A DNA stretch of 39,893 bases from a virus, in the IMG/VR virus record IMGVR_UViG_3300025892_000050, positions 1 through 39,893 of that record; one strand, 5' to 3'. Positions 29,226 to 38,486 of the stretch are shown here, in pieces. Position numbers and translations under genes: made by a program. Position 1 is the first letter of the stretch, and each line of letters starts with the position of its first letter. Below the pieces are notes generated by a model. It did not search any database and was not told the origin of the DNA. It was given only the letters and a program-made list of their open reading frames with translations.

Positions 29226-30434
29226 TTACCATGAAATATCCCCATCACCATCTAAAAACTCATATGTCTTATAACCTGCTCTTGATGTATTTGGTGCCGG
29301 AGGTGTAGTTGTACCCGATACTGTTGTTGCTCCTCTACAAGTGTGTGATACATCTATGCTTACTAAATCTGGATATGTATCTGAGTAAGAAATGATTACT
29401 ATACCCTTTCCTCCAGGAGCAGCAGCATTGCCAGATCCGCCTGCATTGTAACCACCGCCACCACCTCCACCAGTGTTTACAGTTCCAGATACTGGATTTC
29501 CAGCACTTCCTGCTCCTCTTCCACCTCCACCATTTCCTCCAGTTCCTCCAGAATAAGAAGTACTAAGTGATCCTCCCCCACCTCCTCCTGAATAAGCTAC
29601 ACTGGACCCTGTGATTGAATTAATTTTACCATCTCCTCCATTACCTCCAGTTCCGCCTCCATTTGAACCTCCATGTTTTCCTTTTGCAGAAGCACCACCG
29701 CCACCGCCACCTCCATGATTGCCATTATAACCACTTCCTCCATCATATCCTTGTGTTTCTATACCAGACCCACCCAAACCTCCTCTAGAAGTTCCGCTAC
29801 CACCACCACCTCCAGAACCTCCAGATTGACCTATGCCTCCATAACCACCAGTAGACCCACCACCAACACCTCCGCCTACACTTCTTATACTAGAAAACAC
29901 AGAATCATTACTATTATTACTTAATACGTTATTAGTACCTCCAGCGCCTACTGTAACAATATAATTTGTAGATGTATAAACTGTTAGTTGATTTTCTGGT
30001 GTATGAGTAATTCCTCCTGTTGAGTCTACAGAAGAACGCATTCCTCCTCCACCACCGCCACCGCTGCCATTGCTCCAACCTCCACCACCGCCAGCTACAA
30101 CCAAATAGTCAACAAGAATATTTGAATTTACATTGGCTATGTTTACCCAGCTACTTCCAGTGTAAATTTTTAAATTATTATCACTGCTATCCAAATACAT
30201 ATCACCTTGTACTGGATTGCTGGGAGCAGCACTAGGTGTTAGACTAAGTTTAGAAAGATTGCTAACAGTACCTGAAGGACTAAGTATTTCATCACCACCA
30301 CTACTCTTCAAAGGATGTGTCAATCTAATGCCAGCATTTGCTGTTGATTCAGTAAGCTCATCAATCTTGAGTTTTACTGGACCTGTACCTGATTGTTCTG
30401 CGAAAAGTTTTCCGTTAATTTCTAGTGTTGGCAT
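29226..30434 (-). CDS. Glycine-rich tail adhesin
   Basis: The 402-residue product has a beta N-terminal part (MPTLEINGKLFAEQSGTGPV, then PVQGDMYLDSSDNNLKIYTG and SSWVNI, about 75-97) and a huge glycine-rich region (about 110-345) with many runs of four or more Gly, separated by Ser, Asn and Tyr loops. It ends GKGIVIISYSDTYPD and a short domain. The Gly-rich part matches the polyglycine sandwich type of phage adhesins such as T-even gp38, in which loops carry receptor specificity. Codon choice for Gly is mixed, so the repeats are not recent perfect copies. Confidence 0.82.
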   Translation of the reverse strand: MPTLEINGKLFAEQSGTGPVKLKIDELTESTANAGIRLTHPLKSSGGDEILSPSGTVSNLSKLSLTPSAAPSNPVQGDMYLDSSDNNLKIYTGSSWVNIANVNSNILVDYLVVAGGGGGWSNGSGGGGGGGMRSSVDSTGGITHTPENQLTVYTSTNYIVTVGAGGTNNVLSNNSNDSVFSSIRSVGGGVGGGSTGGYGGIGQSGGSGGGGGSGTSRGGLGGSGIETQGYDGGSGYNGNHGGGGGGGASAKGKHGGSNGGGTGGNGGDGKINSITGSSVAYSGGGGGGSLSTSYSGGTGGNGGGGRGAGSAGNPVSGTVNTGGGGGGGYNAGGSGNAAAPGGKGIVIISYSDTYPDLVSIDVSHTCRGATTVSGTTTPPAPNTSRAGYKTYEFLDGDGDISW

Positions 30435-30437
30435 ATT

Positions 30438-30818
30438 TTATTCTGGTTTCTCTGGCCAATTAATATTAATTAAATTACCATTTTCATCTAGTTGTGGTTC
30501 TGCTGTAACTGGCAAATCTCTAAGTGCTTGTCGGTATGCTTTCAAACTATCTATATTTAATCCTTTTTCTAATCCTCTAGTGATTTCCCAATCTGTTTTT
30601 GCTAGTTTGTTATTTCTTTCTTCTCGCATTAATCTAAGAGGTTCTGCTAATTTTAATTCTTCATATTTCAATAGAATTTCTTCTTGACTGGGTTGCTCTA
30701 GTTCAGTCTCATACCATTCAACTATATGATTATCTACAACCTGAAATAGTGCATTTTGTTTGTTTACTAATAAATCTACTGCTTCTCTGTATAACATTGC
30801 AGGACTTTTTAGATTCAT
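30438..30818 (-). CDS. Tail fibre assembly chaperone
   Basis: The 126-residue product has the Phage_tail_APC pattern: AEPLRLMREERNNKLAKTDW, then ITRGLEKGLNIDSLKAYRQA and LRDLPVTAEPQLDENGNLIN with WPEKPE at the end. These helices and the TDW motif guide fibre folding in tailed phages. The first half (REAVDLLVNKQNALFQVVDN) is unique to this copy. It overlaps the fibre gene before it by four bases (ATGA). Similar partners follow the genes at 38483 and 39357. Confidence 0.8.
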   Translation of the reverse strand: MNLKSPAMLYREAVDLLVNKQNALFQVVDNHIVEWYETELEQPSQEEILLKYEELKLAEPLRLMREERNNKLAKTDWEITRGLEKGLNIDSLKAYRQALRDLPVTAEPQLDENGNLININWPEKPE

Positions 30819-31438
30819 GCTGCAATCTCCATTAAAGTCATATTATGCATTTGTGTGCCATAACCCCAAGCATCCGCATCGTATACTGTACCTGCATATA
30901 CCACGTAATAAACTCTATATTCCAGTTCTTTACCTGCGGGTTGATTTGGTGAATGTAATCCAACACCGCCTAATGGTAATTCTCTCCAAGATGAATGACC
31001 GTGAAGTTTTAACCTTATTCTTAATGTATCTGCATAACTACTCCAAGTTCCTCCAGAGTCACGATATCTCCAGTGTACTGTATAATGTGCATCACCACTA
31101 TCATTTATTTGTGGAGATGATGCTGGAAAAAATGCTATTTTACTATTTGCTTTTTTTAAAATTATTGTTGCGTATATGTTATTAGAATAAAAACTGTTAC
31201 TACCACTTTGAACAGCAGGTGTAATTGGATTATCTACAACTTGAATCACATGCCCAGCAGGAAACGTAGCACTTGCTAATGAATTGTTGATGTTGACATC
31301 ATTGGTAAGTCCTACTGTACCACCATCATCTGATATGATTTGTGTTCCGTTTGTATGATATAATGTGTTTGCAATCAGAGATGTTGTATCACCAACTACT
31401 TCAGCTACTTTCGTACCTTTAATTAATAATTGAGCCAT
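30815..31438 (-). CDS. Fibre protein of the FPxGxIIQ group
   Basis: The 207-residue product starts MAQLLIKGTKVAEVVGDTTS, with NINNSLASATFPAGHVIQVV (about 48-67) as group signature. The rest is a beta domain with Asn/Ser loops (ILKKANSKIAFFPASSPQIN, SWRELPLGGVGLHSPNQPAG) ending MTLMEIAA. It is followed by its chaperone gene with an ATGA overlap. It likely forms a short fibre or spike tip. Confidence 0.75.
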   Translation of the reverse strand: MAQLLIKGTKVAEVVGDTTSLIANTLYHTNGTQIISDDGGTVGLTNDVNINNSLASATFPAGHVIQVVDNPITPAVQSGSNSFYSNNIYATIILKKANSKIAFFPASSPQINDSGDAHYTVHWRYRDSGGTWSSYADTLRIRLKLHGHSSWRELPLGGVGLHSPNQPAGKELEYRVYYVVYAGTVYDADAWGYGTQMHNMTLMEIAA

Positions 31439-31439
31439 A

Positions 31440-31739
31440 TTATATTATGTTGAGATTACCAGTAATATTGATTGTACCGTTTGCGCCAATGTTGATAGGA
31501 CCAACTAATGCTAGATTATATCCATCATGTATATTTAGCGTATAATCTATAGTAGATGGATTAGCTGCCGCTGCAACAAGTATCTTTCCACCAGCAGTAA
31601 AACCATCATGAACACGTACTTCACCAGTTGGTAAATCAGTAATACCTCCAGCAGTGATCAAAGTAACTTCACCTTTTTCACCGGTAAAAGTTTCATGTTC
31701 ATTGTGTGTTCCTCTTGATAATTTAACGATTTCTGGCAT
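31440..31739 (-). CDS. Mtd-N-like fibre leader protein
   Basis: The 99-residue product (MPEIVKLSRGTHNEHETFTG) carries GEKGEVTLITAGGITDLPTG and EVRVHDGFTAGGKI, the leader unit also at 28426 and 35687. The second half (YTLNIHDGYNLALVGPINIG, NGTINITGNLNII) is a short beta segment. It could be a stand-alone attachment module for a fibre. No clear ribosome site is visible. Confidence 0.66.
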   Translation of the reverse strand: MPEIVKLSRGTHNEHETFTGEKGEVTLITAGGITDLPTGEVRVHDGFTAGGKILVAAAANPSTIDYTLNIHDGYNLALVGPINIGANGTINITGNLNII

Positions 31740-31759
31740 ATTGTTTTTTAATTAAATTG

Positions 31760-34700
31760 TTATCTGGCATTACTGAATTTAATAGGTTGCTCGGCAAATG
31801 CTGCGTAAATAAATTTGTCATTAGCTCCGCCATTGCCATTCAATTCCGTACCGTTTTGTCTACACTTAAACCCATTACTTAAAAGATCTAAATAAAGTGT
31901 ATCTCCTCCAGAATCTCCAGCAGTATTTCCTCTTTTTCCTTCTGCATGACTTCTGTTTGCATATAATGGACTATGATTTGGATTATTAGTTATTCTGGAA
32001 TTATCATACATAACCCAACTATGATAGTCAGCATTAGAAGTACCAGTATAAAGTTTTACCATCAAAAAAGCAGGTTTAAATCCAGTGTAAATAAATGGAC
32101 CATCTGTAGAATTATTACCAGAAAAGCTTCCGAATGCGGAGAAGCCAGCTACGCTGTGCCAGCAGTAAGCGATAATATCGTCACTTAATCCGTTAATATG
32201 ATTTGAGTTTCCTAATGTAAATGTATTAGCAGAAAAACCAGACCAAAATGCTGAATTAGAAGCTTCTGAATTTGGTAATTCTAGGTGTAAATAGTGTATA
32301 TTGCTGGATAAACTTTTATGATAAACTAACCAATTAGCTGTGTCGTCTAAGTTTTTAGCAATTATTAAATCTGGAGCAGAACTAAGCCCATGTGGGACGG
32401 TAGCAGCACTACCCGTTCCGACATACTTCACAATACTAAAACCTGCTTTTGTATTAACGCTCATTCTAGTTGGGGTTATAGTACCAGCATCTAATTTAGC
32501 ATCTCCAGTAATAGTTCTTTCTACACCATCAACTACACCTTTATCATCTCCACTTGGAGCACCTCCTGCCTTCCAGCACCAGGCTACATTTGTTGTTCCT
32601 GTAACATTTCCTGAACTAGAAGAACTCAGGGCAAATCCATTACTATTTAAAACACAAATATTGGCATAATCTGTATTTTCTGCAACGGTGCTGTGACTTG
32701 ATAGATATGAATCAGGTCCTCGTATAACATCATGTATATTATGACCATATGAATTACTCCTAGATTTTATCCAAACAAAATCCGGTTGAAACTCAATACC
32801 AGTAACTGTTTTAGTACCGCCATTACCATCATAAGTTACTGCTTTAAAATGTTTTTCAGGGTCTTGTGCAGCAACATTGTTACGCTTAGTAACTTTTCCT
32901 GGTTGAGCAAGAAGTACAGTTTCATTTGTTTGTGTTAAAGGTTCCGTAGGTGGAGTGAAATCAGCAGTATAAAGTGCCACACCTTTTACAATTCTAAGGT
33001 CAGCGATAACTCCTTTCACACCATAAGTTGATCCTAAAGTTGAATTAGCTCCTATTTCTAAATAAGAATCTGTTGTGTATCCAGAATCTGTGCCACTTGC
33101 ATCTTGCACTCCATTTAAATATAATTTCCAATTACTTGATGCATCTTGCACTACAGCAACATGATACCATTTTCCTGGTGTTAATGAAGTAGCACCCACA
33201 AACGTATTTCCCGAACCATTTGATGTCCACATTGCAATTTTGTCTGAGTTAGATACAATTTGCCATCTATTTAAAAAATTACTACTCCAACCAGCAGTTG
33301 TTAATATGGGGTTATTTGTTCCTATACTAACATTAGATTTATACCAAAATTCAATTGTATAAGGTGAATTTGCTCCAGGAGTCCAATCAGAAGATTGTGC
33401 TAATTTAATATAATTTAATGAACTTGTATTATTAAAACTAAAACTTCCATAATCTCCACTCTTGTATGGTGAAGATGCTGAAACAGCAGCATTTCCAACA
33501 TATGTCAAACTTTTGCCAGTTTCATCTTGTGCATAAGAATCAATCAGCGACATCACACCAGCACTGGTCTTTGTGTGCCAGGGTTGTAATAATAATTTAG
33601 TGTTAGAATTTTTTGTAACTTTATTAGTAGGAACATCTGTAGGATTGGATATTGCAGTTTTTTCAAATTCAAAATCTGCAATATGACCTGCAAATCCAGC
33701 ATTAGCATCTCCACTAGAACCTATCCATAAGCTATCAGTAGAATTATAAATTGTTCCAGATATTGTATTGTTAGTAGGAGTCATAGATGCTCCATTAACA
33801 TATAAAGAAGTAGTACCTCCTGAATTTACAAAAACAAAATAATTCCAACTATTAGGAGTGATAGGTAAATTATCAAATTTACCACCATCTACCCAAGGGT
33901 CTTGAGGTGTAGAACTAGTTTTATACTGAAACCAAAATGTAGTATATCTATTTGATGCACTACCTTCAAAAAACGCTCTTATTTCTTTATTACTATTCCA
34001 TTTAGCAAATACATGTTGTGTCTGAATACTGTTATTGGTTCCATACATCCAAAATCTAAAGGTAAAATCTCCGTTAGATAAACTCCAATCCTCGTTGTCA
34101 CCCATATCTAATTTATCACCATTGCCATCTAACTTAAAACTTCCTCCATAGTAGTTGTCTTTGGCACGGAAAAATGCTGTATCAAAATCATTGCTACGTT
34201 GATACGGAGACCAGTCTGAGATTGAAGGAGAACTATTTATAGTAACAGTTTTGTTTGTTCCTGATGAATCTTCAAACCCTTTACTATCTACAGATAACAA
34301 AAACTTTGTATTAGTTATAGCTGTTAATTTGGCATTGGGTGCTGAAATATATCCATTACCATCTGGTGTATAAACTGCGGTACCTTTTACTATTCTAAAA
34401 TCAGCAATGTATCCACCTAAATCTTGACTATTACCAGAATATCCTCCAATACATAAGAAATTTGTATTAAATCCAGTGAGCGCATCTGTAATAGAGCCAG
34501 TACCAATATTATATTGTGTAGAACTTGGTTTACCATTACAATAAATTTTTATTGCTGTGCCATTTCTTTGTAAAACAATATGATTCCATTGATGTCTTTT
34601 AACATATAAATCTGTATGATTACCATTAAATACCCAAGATGATTTATTACCATAATCTGTTATAAGATAATCTGTATTAGATAATCGTATTTGCCAAGCA

Positions 34701-35677
34701 GTTCCATTAGTTGTACCACCTCCTTGCCATTGGGGATAAGATACTATTGTTTCATCAGAATCTCCGCCCATATGATACAACCAAAATTCAACTGTAAAAT
34801 CATTTGTTCCAAATTCTAAATCACTATGTACGGGAGTTCTTACCTGACTTGACGCAATATTTGAATCAAAATTTATACTCCATCCATCAGTAGTATACGG
34901 AGAAAACTTGCTGATTTGTGCATTACCATTGTAGGTAAGCATATGCTGATTTGGTTCATCAACAATATATTCTGCTGGCTGTAGATTTGCAGTATCTAAA
35001 TTTGCTGTACAAAGTGCCATTGCTCCAGCTGGTGGCTCATAAAAAAATCTACCATGCCCTGAAGCATCTGTATAAACTTTTGTTGGAACTCTATTGTTAG
35101 CAAATGTTGGGTCTTGGCCGAAATTAAATCTAGCATATCCATCGTTACCTCCATTACTGCAAACTAGATGTATATCTGCTGTACTATCAAAATTTATCCA
35201 ATTATTATATCCAAATGAATACGTATAACTTGCAGTGGCTAGATATATTGTAAATTCGTTTGCAATAAAATTGATTAATAATCCTACAACTTCTGTAGTA
35301 CTAGTATTCATAAATGGAAAATTTCCATTACTACTTCTGTATTGCCAAGTTACCCTGCCTCCTTGGTCTGCGCCTGCATTTATCTCAAAGTTTTGATTAG
35401 TGTTGCCATATATACCAAAATAATTGCTGTTTTGTGTAAATCCTATAGTAATCGCATCAGTCATTTGTGCAATTTCAAAATATATTTTACCCATAGTATG
35501 TACAAATGGTAATGTTGTAATGTATCTACCATCACTATTAAAAGGCGTATTTGTATATAAACGTAAATTGCCTTCAGTCATATCAAACATATTACTTGTA
35601 TCAGGTGCCAACGGATTCAAAGTTGCAAATGTGTTTGTCGGTGTGTCTTTTACTACGTCATCTCTTGTAAATGCCAT
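31760..35677 (-). CDS. Giant multi-domain adhesin (SPRY-like plus three LamG domains)
   Basis: The 1305-residue product has, in order, a SPRY-like N-terminal domain (about 30-205, with GKIYFEIAQMTDAITIGFTQ), three LamG/ConA-like domains marked by FTVEFWLYHMGG (about 293), FTFRFWMYG (about 535) and YTIEFWYKSN (about 770), each ending with GYIADFRIVKG- or GVIADLRIVKG-type segments. A C-terminal block (from about 960) has VTGIEFQPDFVWIKSRS and NVAWCWKAGG, then SAPDLIIAKN and FSAFGSFSGN. These are carbohydrate-binding-type folds. It is likely a long fibre or adhesin that binds surface glycans. AAGGA precedes the ATG. Confidence 0.82.
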   Translation of the reverse strand: MAFTRDDVVKDTPTNTFATLNPLAPDTSNMFDMTEGNLRLYTNTPFNSDGRYITTLPFVHTMGKIYFEIAQMTDAITIGFTQNSNYFGIYGNTNQNFEINAGADQGGRVTWQYRSSNGNFPFMNTSTTEVVGLLINFIANEFTIYLATASYTYSFGYNNWINFDSTADIHLVCSNGGNDGYARFNFGQDPTFANNRVPTKVYTDASGHGRFFYEPPAGAMALCTANLDTANLQPAEYIVDEPNQHMLTYNGNAQISKFSPYTTDGWSINFDSNIASSQVRTPVHSDLEFGTNDFTVEFWLYHMGGDSDETIVSYPQWQGGGTTNGTAWQIRLSNTDYLITDYGNKSSWVFNGNHTDLYVKRHQWNHIVLQRNGTAIKIYCNGKPSSTQYNIGTGSITDALTGFNTNFLCIGGYSGNSQDLGGYIADFRIVKGTAVYTPDGNGYISAPNAKLTAITNTKFLLSVDSKGFEDSSGTNKTVTINSSPSISDWSPYQRSNDFDTAFFRAKDNYYGGSFKLDGNGDKLDMGDNEDWSLSNGDFTFRFWMYGTNNSIQTQHVFAKWNSNKEIRAFFEGSASNRYTTFWFQYKTSSTPQDPWVDGGKFDNLPITPNSWNYFVFVNSGGTTSLYVNGASMTPTNNTISGTIYNSTDSLWIGSSGDANAGFAGHIADFEFEKTAISNPTDVPTNKVTKNSNTKLLLQPWHTKTSAGVMSLIDSYAQDETGKSLTYVGNAAVSASSPYKSGDYGSFSFNNTSSLNYIKLAQSSDWTPGANSPYTIEFWYKSNVSIGTNNPILTTAGWSSNFLNRWQIVSNSDKIAMWTSNGSGNTFVGATSLTPGKWYHVAVVQDASSNWKLYLNGVQDASGTDSGYTTDSYLEIGANSTLGSTYGVKGVIADLRIVKGVALYTADFTPPTEPLTQTNETVLLAQPGKVTKRNNVAAQDPEKHFKAVTYDGNGGTKTVTGIEFQPDFVWIKSRSNSYGHNIHDVIRGPDSYLSSHSTVAENTDYANICVLNSNGFALSSSSSGNVTGTTNVAWCWKAGGAPSGDDKGVVDGVERTITGDAKLDAGTITPTRMSVNTKAGFSIVKYVGTGSAATVPHGLSSAPDLIIAKNLDDTANWLVYHKSLSSNIHYLHLELPNSEASNSAFWSGFSANTFTLGNSNHINGLSDDIIAYCWHSVAGFSAFGSFSGNNSTDGPFIYTGFKPAFLMVKLYTGTSNADYHSWVMYDNSRITNNPNHSPLYANRSHAEGKRGNTAGDSGGDTLYLDLLSNGFKCRQNGTELNGNGGANDKFIYAAFAEQPIKFSNAR

Positions 35678-35686
35678 TCTTATTCC

Positions 35687-37522
35687 TTAATTTGCTGCCC
35701 AATCGTTTGCTGTTGTATGTGTTCCATCAATCGGAGCTATATCTTTTACTGTTTGCACCGCATTACCATTGAATACTAAATTTTCTGGTGAAAAGTCTAA
35801 GTGGAAACCATTCACACCGTAACCACTTCCTGAATATTGTTTCGGAACCCACATGCCATCTACAGTTTGTCCGAAATTACTAGGAGTTAATTTTTGTCCA
35901 TCAATAAAATAAACATCTGCAATATAACCATTGTACTTTAAGTCTACACCTGCTCCGGCATTTCTTGCTCCTACATAATGTACTCTTGGACGATTAGTTG
36001 ATGGTTGACTAAAACCTCCACCTATTTCATTTGCCACAGATATATTATTGACATAAACATTTAATAATTGTGTTGTCCAATTTACTGACAATACTATATG
36101 ATACCAAGTATTAGTATCTCTATACACTGCTGTAGTTGAATGATTATAATAATTTCCACTATTTCCCACTTGGTATTCTAGAGTATCACTTCCTGTAAAA
36201 CGTAAAACATCTCTGTTAGATGTATCTTGATAAGAACCAAAAATTGCATATTGTCCTAATGCACTTCGTTTTACCCATGCGCTGAAAGTAAAAACATTTG
36301 CATCTGTAGCTGTTCCGAGCGTATCATCTAAATAACTACTTCCATCAAACCGTAAACTGTTTAAAACTTCAGAAGTTCTAACAATATTCACTGTTCTACT
36401 TGTGATTTGCTCTCCTAAGTTTTGAGCATCACCACTTGTGCTTTTTGCTTGTACTGTAAAATTACTTGTGGTATATTCCGTAACTGATTCTGTCAATCCA
36501 GTAATCACACCTGTTGTGCTGTCTATGCTCAAACCAGTTGGTAAGTTTACTGCACCATAAGTTACTGTATCTCCATCTGGGTCTGTACTTGTTGGTAAAG
36601 TTACCTCAACGCCTTGGTCACGATAAATTCCGTATATAGTTGCCAATGTTGTGCTATCTGTTAAACTCCATGTAGGTTTTGTATCAACATAAATTGCATT
36701 TTCAAAAATTGCACTTAATCCACCTGCTTTTGTTATTTTTAAATCATATGGTTCTTTAGTAAAGTCAAATTGAAATGTATTTGCGACTGCTGTTAATTGT
36801 GTAGCTGTATTGAATGTAACTGTCAGAGGAGTTATTTCTGAATTATCATTTCCTATGAAAATTACAGTTGAACCTTGATCAAAATTGTTTCCAGAAATCA
36901 CAAAACTTGTTGTGTTGTTTCCAAAGTCGGGAAATTGTGGGGAAACACTTGTTACTTCTGGAGGCATGTCTCCAATTTTAGACCATACTGCAGGAACTAT
37001 AGATTCAGAATATATTTCATATTGCTGCAATGTTGTGTTGTAACGAATCATGCCTGCGGTTGGTGTTGCAGGTCTTTGTGCTGTTGTACCTTTGGGTACT
37101 ATTATTGCACCAGTATCATTGCTCAAATCAATTGATACATTTTTGATTGTAACTTTTGTGTTTGTTTCTTCTACAATTGGAGTAAGTTCATCACTCTTGA
37201 AGATTCCTACATTGTTTGCTGGTATGACTAGTTGGTCAGTACCTTTCTGTAGAATTAAATCTCTTGTGTTGATTGTACCTAAGTCAACAATGGTTCTTGC
37301 TTCTCTTAGATGAGAAATACGTCCACCTTCAAGCACTGTTTGTGTGAGTGCCATATTTCCAACAGGTATACCACCAAGGAAATTTTCGTTGTGTATTCTT
37401 AATTCTCCTGTACATACACCATTCGCAGTAGTTACGGCTGTGATTTCACCATTGTAAAAAATGCTGCTGTTTGCTGTATGTTGTGGTCTTGTACCACGTA
37501 GAAGTCTTATACCTTGTGACAT
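35687..37522 (-). CDS. Multi-domain fibre with Mtd-N leader, Ig-like and LamG domains
   Basis: The 611-residue product begins with the leader MSQGIRLLRGTRPQHTANSS and NGEITAVTTANGVCTGELRI. It then has a linker with KGTTAQRPATPTAGMIRYNT (about 140-160), a TIG-like domain (about 190-270, VTSVSPQFPDFGNNTTSFVI), a putative Ig/cadherin-like unit (about 290-375, STDPDGDTVTYGAVNLPTGL) and a C-terminal LamG domain (about 395-590, FTFSAWVKRSALGQYAIFGS, YNGYIADVYFIDGQKLTPS). A glycan-binding virion fibre is likely. It lies just before the giant adhesin in transcription order. Confidence 0.8.
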   Translation of the reverse strand: MSQGIRLLRGTRPQHTANSSIFYNGEITAVTTANGVCTGELRIHNENFLGGIPVGNMALTQTVLEGGRISHLREARTIVDLGTINTRDLILQKGTDQLVIPANNVGIFKSDELTPIVEETNTKVTIKNVSIDLSNDTGAIIVPKGTTAQRPATPTAGMIRYNTTLQQYEIYSESIVPAVWSKIGDMPPEVTSVSPQFPDFGNNTTSFVISGNNFDQGSTVIFIGNDNSEITPLTVTFNTATQLTAVANTFQFDFTKEPYDLKITKAGGLSAIFENAIYVDTKPTWSLTDSTTLATIYGIYRDQGVEVTLPTSTDPDGDTVTYGAVNLPTGLSIDSTTGVITGLTESVTEYTTSNFTVQAKSTSGDAQNLGEQITSRTVNIVRTSEVLNSLRFDGSSYLDDTLGTATDANVFTFSAWVKRSALGQYAIFGSYQDTSNRDVLRFTGSDTLEYQVGNSGNYYNHSTTAVYRDTNTWYHIVLSVNWTTQLLNVYVNNISVANEIGGGFSQPSTNRPRVHYVGARNAGAGVDLKYNGYIADVYFIDGQKLTPSNFGQTVDGMWVPKQYSGSGYGVNGFHLDFSPENLVFNGNAVQTVKDIAPIDGTHTTANDWAAN

Positions 37523-37540
37523 TTATATTTTAAATTAAAG

Positions 37541-38113
37541 TTAACCTACAAAATGACCAGAAAAATGATTAACATTAGAAATGTTTGTTCTCACAGTATT
37601 CAAAACATATATTTCCATAGTATCTCCATTATTTAAATAATATGTTATAGATGTAGTATTTGCCGGTTCTTGATTACTGTAAACAGATTGTAAATGTTGT
37701 AAATAACCCGCTATACCTCCGTTCACTCTAAATTGTATAAGAGTCCTATCTCCACCTGAAGTTCCGACAAGTGTTGTTGTAAAATGATAGAATCCTGAAA
37801 TTGGTGCAGTAAATAATCCCGTAGTACCAGAATAACTATTTGTATTATCATATTCAACTAAATTAAAAACAAATATAGCGTTACCACCAAAAGAAGCGGT
37901 ATCTGTTCTTTTTGCAAAAAATGCAGGAACATTAGGTTTACTTTCCAATCCAGTAGAACTCATTCCCCATAACTTAGTTACATCATTATTATAAATGTTA
38001 AAATCATCACCAACTGTTTTTAAATTAAAGTTTTGTGTATCGCCCTTAAATTTAAGTTGCTGAGTATTACTTGTAAATTCTATACCAGTTAGACCATTTA
38101 TTTTAACTGACAT
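37541..38113 (-). CDS. C1q-like domain fibre protein
   Basis: The 190-residue product has a short N-terminal part (NGLTGIEFTSNTQQLKFKGD) and a C-terminal C1q/TNF-like domain (about 58-190): PAFFAKRTDTASFGGNAIFV, LVEYDNTNSYSGTTGLFTAP, ISGFYHFTTTLVGTS and NHFSGHFVG at the end. This is the trimeric jelly-roll signature also found in phage fibre tips. A trimeric receptor-binding head is likely. GGAG precedes the ATG, within the end of the preceding chaperone gene. Confidence 0.82.
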   Translation of the reverse strand: MSVKINGLTGIEFTSNTQQLKFKGDTQNFNLKTVGDDFNIYNNDVTKLWGMSSTGLESKPNVPAFFAKRTDTASFGGNAIFVFNLVEYDNTNSYSGTTGLFTAPISGFYHFTTTLVGTSGGDRTLIQFRVNGGIAGYLQHLQSVYSNQEPANTTSITYYLNNGDTMEIYVLNTVRTNISNVNHFSGHFVG

Positions 38114-38114
38114 C

Positions 38115-38486
38115 TTACTCCGGTGGTGTAGGCCAAATTACGTTTGTCAATTCTCCATTCTCATTCAATTGTGGTTCTGCTGTTGCAGGCAAGTCTCTTA
38201 ATTGTTGTAAGTATGTTTGCCATTCCATTGGGACTTCTGTACCTTGACTGTATGCTCTGATTGTAATCCAATCATATTTCGCTAATAATCTGTCACGTTC
38301 TAATCTTAACAGGCGTAATGGTTCTGCTGCTTCTAGTTCTGCTATTTTGGCTTGAATCTCTTCTCTAGTTGGAATAATTTCATTTAACCATATTATGTTG
38401 TCATAATCATCTATTGTGTTTGTAGGTGATGGAAATATACTCCATTGACCATCATAATATTCATTTAAAACTGTAAATAAATTCAT
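38115..38486 (-). CDS. Tail fibre assembly chaperone
   Basis: The 123-residue product has LEAAEPLRLLRLERDRLLAK and YDWITIRAYSQGTEVPMEWQ, then LRDLPATAEPQLNENGELTN and VIWPTPPE. It is the same chaperone family as at 30438 and 39016, with TYL in place of the other spacer. The first 45 residues are unique and probably read the partner fibre. It overlaps the fibre gene at 38483 by four bases, as in the other pairs. Confidence 0.8.
   Translation of the reverse strand: MNLFTVLNEYYDGQWSIFPSPTNTIDDYDNIIWLNEIIPTREEIQAKIAELEAAEPLRLLRLERDRLLAKYDWITIRAYSQGTEVPMEWQTYLQQLRDLPATAEPQLNENGELTNVIWPTPPE

Noticed and set aside
29673-30235. Plus-strand frames opposite the glycine-rich adhesin
   Set aside because: They are Ser/Thr/His-rich translations of the reverse of Gly codons and have no ribosome sites.
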